Assembly: GCA_017652965.1 (NCBI GenBank)
Contig: JAGBZZ010000162.1
Span: 1-9,430 of the forward strand
Direction of reading: 5' to 3'
Length of the DNA stretch: 9,430 nucleotides
Source: Clostridia bacterium
GTDB taxonomy: Bacteria > Bacillota_A > Clostridia > Oscillospirales > CAG-272
Shown here: piece after piece, positions 1 to 6,346 of the stretch
Layout of the letters: every line of letters starts with the position of its first letter
How positions within the stretch are numbered: position 1 is the first letter of the stretch
Notes under the pieces: model-generated
Databases searched by the model: none
The model's input: only the letters and a program-made list of their open reading frames with translations
Told to the model about the DNA's origin: nothing
Translations under genes and position numbers: made by a program

Positions 1-409
1 CCCAAAGGGCGTTTATCCATCTTTCCACCCCGAAAAGCAGGCCAAGCTCCTCGCTCCCGTTCAAGAGATCCGAAAAAAGGCCGGCAAAAAGATCCGGCTC
101 GGCACGCAGATACGCGGCGGCACTGCGGATCTCCATGACAAGGCGCCGCACGGCAAGGGTAGCCATTCCCCCCACAAGCAAAAGCGCCCCCAGCGTTGTC
201 AGGGCAGCTACCGCACGCAGGGGCAGATGCAGGCGCTTTCCCAGCCATACGGCCACCGGCCGCAGAAGGAGCGCCAGCCCCCAGGAAAGCAAAAACGGCA
301 AAAGAACCGGCAAAAGGTAGCGCACCAAAAGATAAAGCGCACCCCCGCCAAGCGCAGCACAGATCAAAATAGCCGCAAGCTTTTTATAATCGAGCAAAAG
401 ACCCTTCAT
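1..409 (-). CDS. AI-2E/YtvI-family membrane protein, N-terminal part (runs off left edge)
   Basis: I translated this by hand from an ATG at 407-409 reading left; 136 codons stay open to the window edge. A GGAGG sits 7 nt upstream of the ATG. The protein starts MKGLLLDYKKL and has long hydrophobic stretches at about residues 10-56 (rich in Leu, with LLPVLLPFLLSWGLALLL) and 65-87, separated by a short basic segment, then a soluble stretch with alternating charge. This layout, with a LLPFLLSWGLALLLRP-like first hairpin, is typical of the AI-2E transporter/PerM superfamily, which includes the sporulation membrane protein YtvI. The family has about 350 residues and usually 7-8 membrane segments, so roughly 60% is missing here. 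Actual function (export, sporulation or other) is not determined. It diverges from the cyclophilin gene across 76 bp. Family call is fairly sure, the YtvI assignment is not. Confidence 0.72.
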   Translation of the reverse strand, partial: MKGLLLDYKKLAAILICAALGGGALYLLVRYLLPVLLPFLLSWGLALLLRPVAVWLGKRLHLPLRAVAALTTLGALLLVGGMATLAVRRLVMEIRSAAAYLRAEPDLFAGLFSDLLNGSEELGLLFGVERWINALW

Positions 410-485
410 ACACAACCCTCCGTGATACCGTTAGTATATTCGGAATGCGGCGGGATTATTTTAAATTTAAAAAGGAGATGCTTAT

Positions 486-956
486 ATGGTTACTATCGAA
501 ATGGAAAACGGGAAAAAGATCAAGATCGAGCTTTATCCCGACGTTGCCCCCGAAACCGTTAAAAATTTCGAGGAGCTGGTCGGGCGCGGCTTTTACGACG
601 GCCTGATCTTCCACCGTGTGATCCCCGGCTTTATGATCCAGGGTGGCGACCCCGAGGGCACCGGCATGGGTGGCTCTGACAAGCGCATCCGCGGTGAGTT
701 TGCCGCCAACGGCCATCCGAACCCCCTGAAGCACACCCGCGGTGTCATCTCGATGGCGCGCTCGCAGAATCCGAACTCGGCCTCCTCGCAGTTCTTTATC
801 ATGCACGCCGATGCCCCGCATCTTGACGGGCAGTACGCTGCCTTCGGCAAGGTGATCGAGGGGATGGATGCCGTCGATGAGATCGCCGCCGTGGCTACCG
901 ACTTCCGCGATCGCCCGCGCATGGATATGCGGATGGCCAAGGTCACCCTGGACTGA
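486..956 (+). CDS. Cyclophilin-type peptidyl-prolyl cis-trans isomerase
   Basis: A 156-residue single-domain cyclophilin that catalyses cis-trans isomerisation of Xaa-Pro bonds. There is no signal peptide, so it should act in the cytoplasm. The signature [15 protein letters not shown] covers residues 42-56, holding the catalytic Arg44, Phe49 and Gln52. GTGMGGS follows at 58-64, SMAR at 89-92, SSQFFI at 100-105 (Gln102 and Phe104 of the proline pocket) and [10 protein letters not shown] at 112-121. The position matching Trp121 of human cyclophilin A is His112, as is common in small bacterial members, which usually lowers cyclosporin binding. The length matches the short bacterial form. The start is set by AAAGGAG at 471-477, 8 nt before the ATG. 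The gene stands alone and ends just before a hairpin terminator. Confidence 0.96.
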   Translation: MVTIEMENGKKIKIELYPDVAPETVKNFEELVGRGFYDGLIFHRVIPGFMIQGGDPEGTGMGGSDKRIRGEFAANGHPNPLKHTRGVISMARSQNPNSASSQFFIMHADAPHLDGQYAAFGKVIEGMDAVDEIAAVATDFRDRPRMDMRMAKVTLD

Positions 957-964
957 CGGCCGAC

Positions 965-1020
965 AAAAAAAGAGCAAGCATACAGGATATCCTACCCTGC
1001 GTGCCTGCTCTTTTTCCTTT
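965..1020. terminator. Bidirectional hairpin terminator between convergent cyclophilin and araC-type genes
   Basis: The left arm 967-986 (five A, then GAGCA, A, GCA and CAGG) pairs with 996-1015 (CCTG...TGC, C, TGCTC and five T) around a 9-nt loop. On the plus strand there are two A-C mismatches and one U-G pair; on the minus strand those A-C pairs become G-U wobbles, so the fold works both ways. A-runs and T-runs flank both sides. It lies 8 nt past the cyclophilin stop and 22 nt past the regulator stop, so it probably ends both transcripts. Confidence 0.85.
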
Positions 1021-1042
1021 ATACGGGATACCTTCCCCCCCG

Positions 1043-1828
1043 CTATTCCTTCGACGGAGAGACACCAAACGCCCGCTTATAAGCCCGCCAGAAGGCGGTG
1101 TAGTCCCCAAACCCGCAGGAGAAGCAAACCTCGCTTGGCCGGCGCCCAAGACGGACAAGGCTTTGCGCCGCAACCAGGCGCTTATCGGTCACGTACTTTT
1201 TGGGGGTGGTCTTCAGCTCTGTGCGAAAAAGCCGAAAGAGGTAGGACTCGGTCACGTGCAGTGCCCCTGCCACCTCCCCCACGTCCTGCAGGGTAAAGAG
1301 GTTATCGCGGATGTAGGCCAGCGCACGGGAAAGGGTGGGATGCAGGGTGGAATAGGGGCGCTCGCCGTCGGGGGACAGGAGTGAAAGATCAAAGAAAAGC
1401 TGAAAAAGCAAATGCCCGGCAGCAGACGCAAAGGCGGCATCCGAAAGGCGGGCGCGGTAGTCCTGCATCTTTGGGAAGAGTGCCGCTGTCATCGGCTCGG
1501 AGGCAAGGCTGACCACCTCAAAGCGGTCGAGGACGGCCGACACCAGGTCGGGGTCAAGGTCGGCAAGGTCAAAAAGAATATTGTATCTCTCGTACTCCTT
1601 ATCCGAGGAAAAGACGATATCGTGATAGGTCTGGGGGCGCACAAGGATCAGGTCACCCTTAGCCAGGCGGTATTTGCGATCCTCCACGATATGCTCGGCA
1701 TCTCCCCGCACAAAATAGATCAGCTCGCAAAGGTTATGCGTATGCGAGCCGCCGGTTTCGGCGCGGTCGGGGACCGAGGTCTTGTGGCGGTAAAAAAAGC
1801 GGGGAGAGCTGTAGGAAAGCGCGCTCAT
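1043..1828 (-). CDS. AraC-family transcriptional regulator (cupin + double HTH)
   Basis: A 261-residue AraC/XylS-type regulator. The N-terminal cupin sensor domain (about 15-90) shows the SHTHNLCEL motif at 28-36 with His29, His31 and Glu35, then GDLILVRPQTYH at 58-69. This domain usually binds a sugar or another small metabolite. The C-terminal AraC DNA-binding domain (about 163-258) has the first helix-turn-helix at about 180-201 (TLQDVGEVAGALHVTESYL) and the second around 230-250, including the family hallmark CGFGDYTAFWRAYKRAFG at 238-255 and a P at 258. The ATG at 1826-1828 has AAGGAG about 9 nt upstream. It diverges from two Gfo/Idh/MocA oxidoreductase genes across 111 bp, so control of that operon is the likely role, probably as an activator. 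The effector is unknown. Confidence 0.95.
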   Translation of the reverse strand: MSALSYSSPRFFYRHKTSVPDRAETGGSHTHNLCELIYFVRGDAEHIVEDRKYRLAKGDLILVRPQTYHDIVFSSDKEYERYNILFDLADLDPDLVSAVLDRFEVVSLASEPMTAALFPKMQDYRARLSDAAFASAAGHLLFQLFFDLSLLSPDGERPYSTLHPTLSRALAYIRDNLFTLQDVGEVAGALHVTESYLFRLFRTELKTTPKKYVTDKRLVAAQSLVRLGRRPSEVCFSCGFGDYTAFWRAYKRAFGVSPSKE

Positions 1829-1848
1829 AGTTTTTCGCTCCTTAGTTC

Positions 1849-1862
1849 ACATTTTGCAATGT
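1849..1862. promoter_or_regulatory. Inverted repeat, possible operator in the divergent intergenic region
   Basis: ACATT (1849-1853) and AATGT (1858-1862) form a 5-bp inverted repeat around TTGC. A second short one, GAAT (1872-1875) and ATTC (1881-1884), lies just beside it. Both are between the AraC-type gene and the oxidoreductase operon, upstream of the operon's -10 box, where an AraC-family activator would bind. AraC proteins often use direct repeats, and arms this short occur by chance, so the assignment is tentative. Confidence 0.25.
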
Positions 1863-1904
1863 ATTTGGCTAGAATTTGTTATTCCATTACACTTGGTAGG
1901 GATT

Positions 1905-1910
1905 TATAAT
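1905..1910 (+). promoter_or_regulatory. -10 box (TATAAT) of the oxidoreductase operon
   Basis: A perfect TATAAT lies 29 nt before the ATG of the first oxidoreductase gene. At 16-18 bp spacing upstream there is only TTCCAT or similar, a poor -35, and no TG extension precedes the -10. A good -10 without a -35 next to a divergent AraC gene fits an activator-dependent promoter. Confidence 0.55.
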
Positions 1911-1939
1911 AAGAATAGAAATCACGAAAGGGGTTAGCT

Positions 1940-3022
1940 ATGGAAAAATTAAATCTTGCTATTATCGGCCAAGGCCGAAGCGGCCGTGACATCCACGGTG
2001 CATTCTACAAAAAGGAAGAAAACGTCTATTTCAACGTCCGCTACGTGGTCGAGGCAGACGATGCCCGCCGCGCGCGTGCCGCCGAGGAGTATCCCGGTTG
2101 CGTGACGCTTGCCGACTACCGTGAGCTTTTTGGCCGTGAGGATATCGACCTTGTGGTCAATGCCACCTACTCCAACCTTCACTATCCCATCACCAAGGAT
2201 CTGCTTCTGCACGGCTTCAACGTGCTTTGCGAAAAGCCCTTCTGCCGTACCCGTGACGAGGCAAACGAGCTGATCGCCATTGCCAAGGAGAAGGGATGCC
2301 TTCTCACCGTCTTCCAGCAGACCTTCTTTGCCCCCTTCTACGATAAGGCGCGCGAAGTGATCGCCAGCGGTAAGCTTGGCCGCATCACCCAGATCAACCT
2401 GCGCTACAGCGGCTTTGGCCGCCGCTGGGACTGGCAGACGCTTCAGTGGCGCTGTGCCGGCGGCGTGTACAACACAGGCCCGCACCCCATCGGCCTTGCC
2501 CTCGGCTTCCTTGATTTTGACGAGGAGGCTAAGATCCTCTATTCCTCACTGGATACCATCATGACAAGCGGCGACGGTGACGACTGCGCAAAGCTTCTGC
2601 TTTCCGCCCCCGGTAAGCCCCTGATCGACCTTGAGATCCATGCCAACGATCCTTACGCCGGCTACAACCTCAAGATCATGGGCTCGCGCGGCGTGTTCCA
2701 GTCTGATGCCGGCTCGTCCTACAAGATGAAGTACTGGGTGGACGAGGAGAACGAGGAGCGCCCGGTGATCGCCACCTTCCTTTCGAAGGAAAACGGCCTC
2801 CCCTCCTACTGTGTGGATAACCTCAAGGTGCATGAGGAGGAGGGCAAGTACGAGGGCTCTGCCTTCAACGTTGGCACCCAGCGTCTTTACGAGAACCTGT
2901 ACCATGCCCTGCGCGGCGAGGGCGAGCTGTTCGTCACCCCCGAGATGGGCAGAGATATCATCGGCATTGCCGAGGATATGTACAAGGCTACCCCCCTGCC
3001 GAAAAAATTCAATGAGGAGTAA
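1940..3022 (+). CDS. Gfo/Idh/MocA-family NAD(P)-dependent oxidoreductase
   Basis: A 360-residue cytoplasmic dehydrogenase of the glucose-fructose oxidoreductase / inositol dehydrogenase / MocA family. The N-terminal Rossmann fold begins LAIIGQGRSGRDIHG (residues 6-20), giving the dinucleotide-binding GxGxxG. Glu98-Lys99-Pro100 in LCEKPF is the family EKP motif, with Lys99 expected in the active site. The C-terminal domain carries AGGVYNTGPHPIGLAL at 173-188; His182 matches the catalytic His, while the usual Asp four residues before it is Asn178. Such enzymes oxidise or reduce sugars, polyols or their acids; the substrate cannot be read here. AAAGGGG lies 7 nt upstream of the ATG. It is the first gene of a two-gene operon, 5 nt ahead of a second family member, and diverges from an AraC-type regulator. 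Confidence 0.93.
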   Translation: MEKLNLAIIGQGRSGRDIHGAFYKKEENVYFNVRYVVEADDARRARAAEEYPGCVTLADYRELFGREDIDLVVNATYSNLHYPITKDLLLHGFNVLCEKPFCRTRDEANELIAIAKEKGCLLTVFQQTFFAPFYDKAREVIASGKLGRITQINLRYSGFGRRWDWQTLQWRCAGGVYNTGPHPIGLALGFLDFDEEAKILYSSLDTIMTSGDGDDCAKLLLSAPGKPLIDLEIHANDPYAGYNLKIMGSRGVFQSDAGSSYKMKYWVDEENEERPVIATFLSKENGLPSYCVDNLKVHEEEGKYEGSAFNVGTQRLYENLYHALRGEGELFVTPEMGRDIIGIAEDMYKATPLPKKFNEE

Positions 3023-3027
3023 CTGCT

Positions 3028-3903
3028 ATGAAAAAGATCGTCATTCTCGGCTGTGAGAACTCTCACGCCAATACCTTTCTTTCCTACATCCGCGACCGTG
3101 AGGAATACCGCGACATTGAGGTCGTAGGTGTCTATAGCATCGAGCGCGAGGCGGCCGAAAAGCTGCACGAGACCTTCGGTGTGCCGGTCATGGATAACTT
3201 TGACGATGCCGTCGGCCAGGTGGACGGTGTGGTGGTGACCGCGCGTCACGGCGATTATCACGCCAAGTTCACCCTGCCTTACCTGCCCACCGTCAAGGCT
3301 GTCTTTGTCGATAAGCCGGTCACCATCAACGAGGAGGAGGCCGTCAACCTGATGCGCGAGTGCCGCAAGTACGGCGTGAAGGTTTCGGGTGGCTCCTGCC
3401 TTAAGTACGTGGAGGAGGTTGCGGCGATCCGCGAGGACGTCAAGGGCGAGATCGCGGGCAAGACGCTTTCGGGTGTGGTGCGCGCCCCCGTGTCCTACGA
3501 CAACGAGCACGGCGGCTTCTTCTTCTACTCCGAGCATCTCATTGCCATGCTGGGTGAGGCCTTCGGCTGGTATCCGCAGTCTGTCCGTGCGGAGCGCAAG
3601 GGTGCGGTGACGACTACCCTCTTCCGCTATCCCGCGTATGACATCATCGGTCTTCACACCGAGGGCTACTACAAGTACACCATCTCCCGCCATTCCGAAA
3701 AGGCTATGCGCAACGAGGAGTTCCCGATCGGCGGGAACAGCCCCTGCTTCCTTGCCGAGTGGCAGGAATTCTACAGCATCCTCTCGGGCAATGAACCGCA
3801 CTATACCGAGGAGGATATCATTGCCCCCGTATTTATCCTGAACGCGATGATGCGCTCGATGGAAAGCGGGAAGGAAGAGCCTGTCAACGGCTTTACCATC
3901 TGA
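3028..3903 (+). CDS. Atypical short Gfo/Idh/MocA-family oxidoreductase
   Basis: A 291-residue relative of the preceding enzyme, shorter than the usual 330-390. The Rossmann start reads KIVILGCENSHANTF (residues 3-17), so the expected GxGxxG glycines are replaced by GCENSH. Asp95-Lys96-Pro97 in VFVDKPV takes the place of the EKP motif, keeping the lysine. GGFFFYSEHLIAML at 162-175 aligns with the family's active-site segment, with His170 as the likely catalytic His. GAVTTTLFRYPAY (192-204) fits the C-terminal sheet. The ATG follows the upstream stop by 5 nt, and its GAGGAG (3014-3019) lies inside the end of the upstream gene, implying translational coupling. It may act in sequence or in a complex with its partner. 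Fold is well supported; cofactor use and substrate are not. Confidence 0.88.
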   Translation: MKKIVILGCENSHANTFLSYIRDREEYRDIEVVGVYSIEREAAEKLHETFGVPVMDNFDDAVGQVDGVVVTARHGDYHAKFTLPYLPTVKAVFVDKPVTINEEEAVNLMRECRKYGVKVSGGSCLKYVEEVAAIREDVKGEIAGKTLSGVVRAPVSYDNEHGGFFFYSEHLIAMLGEAFGWYPQSVRAERKGAVTTTLFRYPAYDIIGLHTEGYYKYTISRHSEKAMRNEEFPIGGNSPCFLAEWQEFYSILSGNEPHYTEEDIIAPVFILNAMMRSMESGKEEPVNGFTI

Positions 3904-3910
3904 CCTCTTC

Positions 3911-3939
3911 ATTATAGCAGATAGGTACTGTTTTTGCAA
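3911..3939 (-). promoter_or_regulatory. Sigma-A-type promoter pointing back into the oxidoreductase operon (antisense)
   Basis: Read on the minus strand, TTGCAA (3934-3939) is followed after 17 bp by TATAAT (3911-3916), the latter preceded by TG-C, an extended -10. The same layout (TTGCAAAAA ... TGCTATAAT, 17 bp) occurs at 9043-9071 as the promoter of the DUF512-der-obg operon, matching at 22 of 29 positions. Start of transcription would fall near the operon's stop codon at 3901-3903, heading antisense through the second oxidoreductase gene. No credible minus-strand gene lies downstream. The box quality is good; whether it is used is unknown. Confidence 0.5.
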
Positions 3940-3953
3940 TCCGATTGCAGAAA
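3931..3953. repeat. Hairpin in the 3' flank, overlapping the antisense -35 box
   Basis: TTTTTGCAAT (3931-3940) pairs with ATTGCAGAAA (3944-3953) around CCG, ten positions with one U-G wobble. It is not followed by a T-run on either strand, so it is not a terminator by itself. It overlaps the minus-strand -35 box and sits 15 nt before the main terminator; it could protect the 3' end of the operon mRNA. Confidence 0.4.
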
Positions 3954-3968
3954 AATTACATAAGCATT

Positions 3969-3996
3969 GAAAAAGCGGCACTTGTGCCGCTTTTTC
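3969..3996. terminator. Strong intrinsic terminator after the oxidoreductase operon
   Basis: GAAAAAGCGGCAC (3969-3981) and GTGCCGCTTTTTC (3984-3996) are perfectly complementary around TT, with a GC-rich core and a T-run. It is symmetrical, so it can act on both strands. It separates the oxidoreductase operon from the promoter of the next gene, which begins 9 nt later. Confidence 0.9.
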
Positions 3997-4004
3997 GCTA
4001 TCTA

Positions 4005-4034
4005 TTGACAAACTCCCCCCGCGGGTGTTATAAT
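4005..4034 (+). promoter_or_regulatory. Consensus sigma-A promoter of the EamA transporter gene
   Basis: TTGACA (4005-4010) and TATAAT (4029-4034) are both perfect consensus, 18 bp apart, and TG at 4026-4027 gives an extended -10. The ATG of the transporter is 30 nt after the -10. This is the best promoter in the window and suggests strong, constitutive expression unless repressed. Confidence 0.88.
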
Positions 4035-4064
4035 AGGACGGACTTTTAAAAAAGGAGGTTGGCC

Positions 4065-4946
4065 ATGGAGGGCGCAGGCTTTTTTATCACTGTTGCGGCA
4101 CTTTGTATTCTTTCGGCAGGCAAGGCCATCGTGCAGGGGCGCGGGGCACGCCGCTATCTTGGGGGCTTTGGCGACAGCTTTCTTTTCATCGCCCTTTTCC
4201 TCCTGTTTACCGCCCTTTCCTACCTCCCTCTGCTTTTCTCCGCCACACTCTCTCTGCCCTCTGTCGGCTATGCCGCTGTGGCCGCCGTCCTGAACCTTCT
4301 CTACCAGCTTTCCTACACGGTGGCCCTTTCAAGCGGCCCTGTGGGGCTGACTGCCCTCTTTGCGGCGCTTTCGATGCTGATCCCGCTCTTTGGCTCTACC
4401 CTCTTTCTCTGCGATGGCTTTGGCCCTGCCCGCATCCTGGGGCTTGTGCTGATCGTGATCACGCTTGTGCTGAATACCGACTTCAAAAAGGGGGCGGGGA
4501 GTCTTTCGGGGCGGTGGTGGCTCGCTGTGGCGGTCACCTTCTTCTCCAATGGCCTGAGCGCCTTCTGGCAGAAGTGCTTTGTGCTGGGCAGCCACGGCGA
4601 GGAGATCGTGTGCTACAACTTCTTTGCCTACTTCCTTGCCGCCCTGCTTTCCTTCCTGCTTTTGCCCTTCCTTCGAAAAAAGGCGACCTCCCCCCTCTCC
4701 TCGCGCCGTGGGCTTTATCTCTGCGCGGTGGCCGTCGGCCTTCTGCTTGGTGCTTACCAATGGCTGTTTGCCCACGCACAGCGGGCGGTGGAGGCCACCC
4801 TGCTTTACCCGATCTACAACGGCGGCTTTATCGTGATCATGACGGTGGCGGGTGCTATATTGTTCGGTGAGAGGCTTCCGCCACGTCGCCTGGCGGCCAC
4901 GGTCGTCGGGATCGCCGCGATCATACTCTTCAGTATTGTACAGTAA
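4065..4946 (+). CDS. EamA/DMT-superfamily membrane transporter
   Basis: A 293-residue, very hydrophobic protein of the drug/metabolite transporter superfamily. I count about ten membrane segments, near residues 4-20, 37-56, 66-86, 93-115, 121-138, 151-170, 182-203, 217-236, 243-266 and 274-292, in the two five-helix halves expected of EamA proteins. The first half ends LGLVLIVITLVLNT (125-138) and the second ends FGERLPPRRLAATVVGIAAI (267-286), where the conserved FGE and the following G-rich helix are the usual EamA end signature. The start is the ATG at 4065, placed 6 nt after AAAGGAGG (4051-4058); a TTG at 4059 overlaps no usable ribosome site and is rejected. It is a single-gene unit with its own consensus promoter. 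The substrate is unknown; efflux of a metabolite, amino acid or drug are all possible. Confidence 0.88.
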   Translation: MEGAGFFITVAALCILSAGKAIVQGRGARRYLGGFGDSFLFIALFLLFTALSYLPLLFSATLSLPSVGYAAVAAVLNLLYQLSYTVALSSGPVGLTALFAALSMLIPLFGSTLFLCDGFGPARILGLVLIVITLVLNTDFKKGAGSLSGRWWLAVAVTFFSNGLSAFWQKCFVLGSHGEEIVCYNFFAYFLAALLSFLLLPFLRKKATSPLSSRRGLYLCAVAVGLLLGAYQWLFAHAQRAVEATLLYPIYNGGFIVIMTVAGAILFGERLPPRRLAATVVGIAAIILFSIVQ

Positions 4947-4966
4947 GCTTTACAAGCACTTGCATT

Positions 4967-4985
4967 CTGCCGTGAACTGCGGCAG
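4967..4985. repeat. Short GC-rich hairpin before the terminator
   Basis: CTGCCG (4967-4972) and CGGCAG (4980-4985) pair around a 7-nt loop, 20 nt after the transporter stop codon and 6 nt before the bidirectional terminator. It has no T-run of its own. It may stabilise the 3' end or be an accessory stem. Confidence 0.4.
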
Positions 4986-4990
4986 GAAAT

Positions 4991-5043
4991 AAAAAAAGAG
5001 CAAGGATAGAGGGCATAGCCCTTTGCACTTGCTCTTTCTTTTT
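4991..5043. terminator. Bidirectional hairpin terminator between transporter gene and obg
   Basis: AAAGAGCAAG (4995-5004) and CTTGCTCTTT (5028-5037) are perfectly complementary; inside, an upper stem pairs 5008-5014 with 5018-5024 (AGGGC / GCCCT core) around ATA, after a 3-nt internal loop. Seven A precede and TTTCTTTTT ends it, so it can serve both the transporter transcript and the obg transcript arriving from the right. The first 14 nt (seven A, then GAGCAAG) and the TGCTCTTT end are the same as in the terminator at 965-1020. Confidence 0.9.
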
Positions 5044-5052
5044 GGATCGGGA

Positions 5053-6336
5053 TCAATTAAGAAACTCAAACTCGAAGTCGTAGATATTGACGATATCCTC
5101 TTCCTCGATGCCCGCCTCACGCAGGCGGTCGATGACCCCCTCCTTGAGGAGAATGCGCTGGAAGAAGGCGATCGACTCTCGGTCCTCAAAGTTGACCTGG
5201 CCGAGAAGGTTACGCAGCCACTCCCCCTCCACAAAGAAGGTGTGGTTTTCACGGCGCACGGTGGTCTCGCGTACCCCCGCACCGCGCGTCACGCGCTCCT
5301 CGGGTGTGACCTCATCGGCATAGACGGTGATAGGCGGCAGATCCGCAAGACGCTCGGCCGTCTTTTTGACAAGCTCGCAAAGCCCCTCCCCGGTGACGGC
5401 GCTGACCAGGATCAGCTCACGCCCGATCGACCTGACGTACTCCATAAAGCGGACAACGTGCTCCTCTTCCTCCAAGAAGGCGTCGCACTTGTTACCCACC
5501 ACGATCTGCGGGCGGGAGGCAAGCTCGGGGCTGTACTTTGCCAGCTCTTCATCGATCTTGATAAGATCGTCGGTCGGGTCGCGGCCGTCGGTGGCGGCAA
5601 GATCCACCACGTGCAGAAGCAGGCGGCAACGGTCCACGTGGCGAAGGAAGGCGTGCCCAAGGCCAAGGCCGTCGGCTGCGCCCTCAATAAGGCCGGGGAT
5701 GTCGGCGGCCACAAAGCCGTGCCCGTCCCCACCCACCGACACCACACCAAGGTTCGGCGACAGGGTGGTAAACTGATAGTTGGCGATCTTCGGCTTAGCG
5801 GCCGAGATGCGCGAGAGGATGGAGGATTTCCCGGCGTTCGGGAAGCCGACAAGGCCGACGTCCGCCAGCATCTTAAGTTCAAGCAGAACCTCGCGCTCCT
5901 CCCCCCGTGTGCCGCTTTTGGCAAAGCGCGGGATCTGACGGGTCGGGGTGGCAAAGTGACGGTTGCCCCAGCCGCCGCGGCCACCGCGGCAGACGATGAA
6001 GTCCCCTTCCTTTGACATATCGTGGATGATAAGACCGGTCTCGGGCTCCTTGACCAGCGTGCCCGGGGGCACCAGGATAACAAGCGGCTCACCGCTTTTT
6101 CCGTGAAGCTTGCCCCCCTTGCCCGACTCGCCCGATGCGGCAATGAACTTGCGCTTGTAGCGGAAGGAAAGAAGGGTGTTGGAGCCGGGATCCACGCGGA
6201 AGATGATATCCCCGCCGTTGCCGCCGTCCCCACCGTCCGGCCCACCGGCCGAAACGTATTTTTCACGGTGGAAGGCGACAGCGCCGTTGCCGCCGTCACC
6301 CGCCTTGACGTAAATTTTGATCGAATCAATAAACAT
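5053..6336 (-). CDS. obg: Obg-family GTPase (50S ribosome assembly / stringent response)
   Basis: A complete 427-residue Obg/CgtA. The glycine-rich N-terminal Obg domain (1-158) shows GDGGNG at 13-18, GGPDGGDGGNGG at 31-42 and RGGRGGWGN at 117-125. The G domain has GFPNAGKS (164-171) for G1, DIPG (212-215) for G3, NKCD (282-285) for G4 and SAVTGEG (312-318) for G5. The C-terminal OCT domain (about 345-427) ends in an acidic tail. Obg binds GTP/GDP and ppGpp, and acts in late 50S maturation. The start is the ATG at 6334-6336, beginning MFIDSIKIYVKAGDGG as in other Obg proteins; AAGGAG (6343-6348) is 6 nt upstream and overlaps the stop codon of der, so a longer upstream reading is rejected. It is the last gene of the DUF512-der-obg operon. 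It is unusual in not sitting beside rplU-rpmA. Confidence 0.98.
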   Translation of the reverse strand: MFIDSIKIYVKAGDGGNGAVAFHREKYVSAGGPDGGDGGNGGDIIFRVDPGSNTLLSFRYKRKFIAASGESGKGGKLHGKSGEPLVILVPPGTLVKEPETGLIIHDMSKEGDFIVCRGGRGGWGNRHFATPTRQIPRFAKSGTRGEEREVLLELKMLADVGLVGFPNAGKSSILSRISAAKPKIANYQFTTLSPNLGVVSVGGDGHGFVAADIPGLIEGAADGLGLGHAFLRHVDRCRLLLHVVDLAATDGRDPTDDLIKIDEELAKYSPELASRPQIVVGNKCDAFLEEEEHVVRFMEYVRSIGRELILVSAVTGEGLCELVKKTAERLADLPPITVYADEVTPEERVTRGAGVRETTVRRENHTFFVEGEWLRNLLGQVNFEDRESIAFFQRILLKEGVIDRLREAGIEEEDIVNIYDFEFEFLN

Positions 6337-6346
6337 AGAGGTCTCC

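Noticed and set aside
385..390. Plus-strand TATAAT inside the membrane protein gene
   Set aside because: No -35-like sequence 16-18 bp upstream; a chance match in A/T-rich coding sequence.
410..485. Promoters for the divergent membrane protein and cyclophilin genes
   Set aside because: The 76-bp gap must hold them, but I found only weak boxes (such as TATACT on the minus strand at 433-438) with no matching -35, so I do not annotate any.
2887..4011. Long minus-strand open frame (374 codons) opposite the oxidoreductases
   Set aside because: It lies antisense to a well-supported Gfo/Idh/MocA gene, spans the terminator, has no ribosome site and matches no family. GC-rich codon bias explains it.
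5023..6015. Plus-strand open frame of 330 codons opposite obg
   Set aside because: Obg is fully supported on the minus strand with all its GTPase motifs; this is its shadow.
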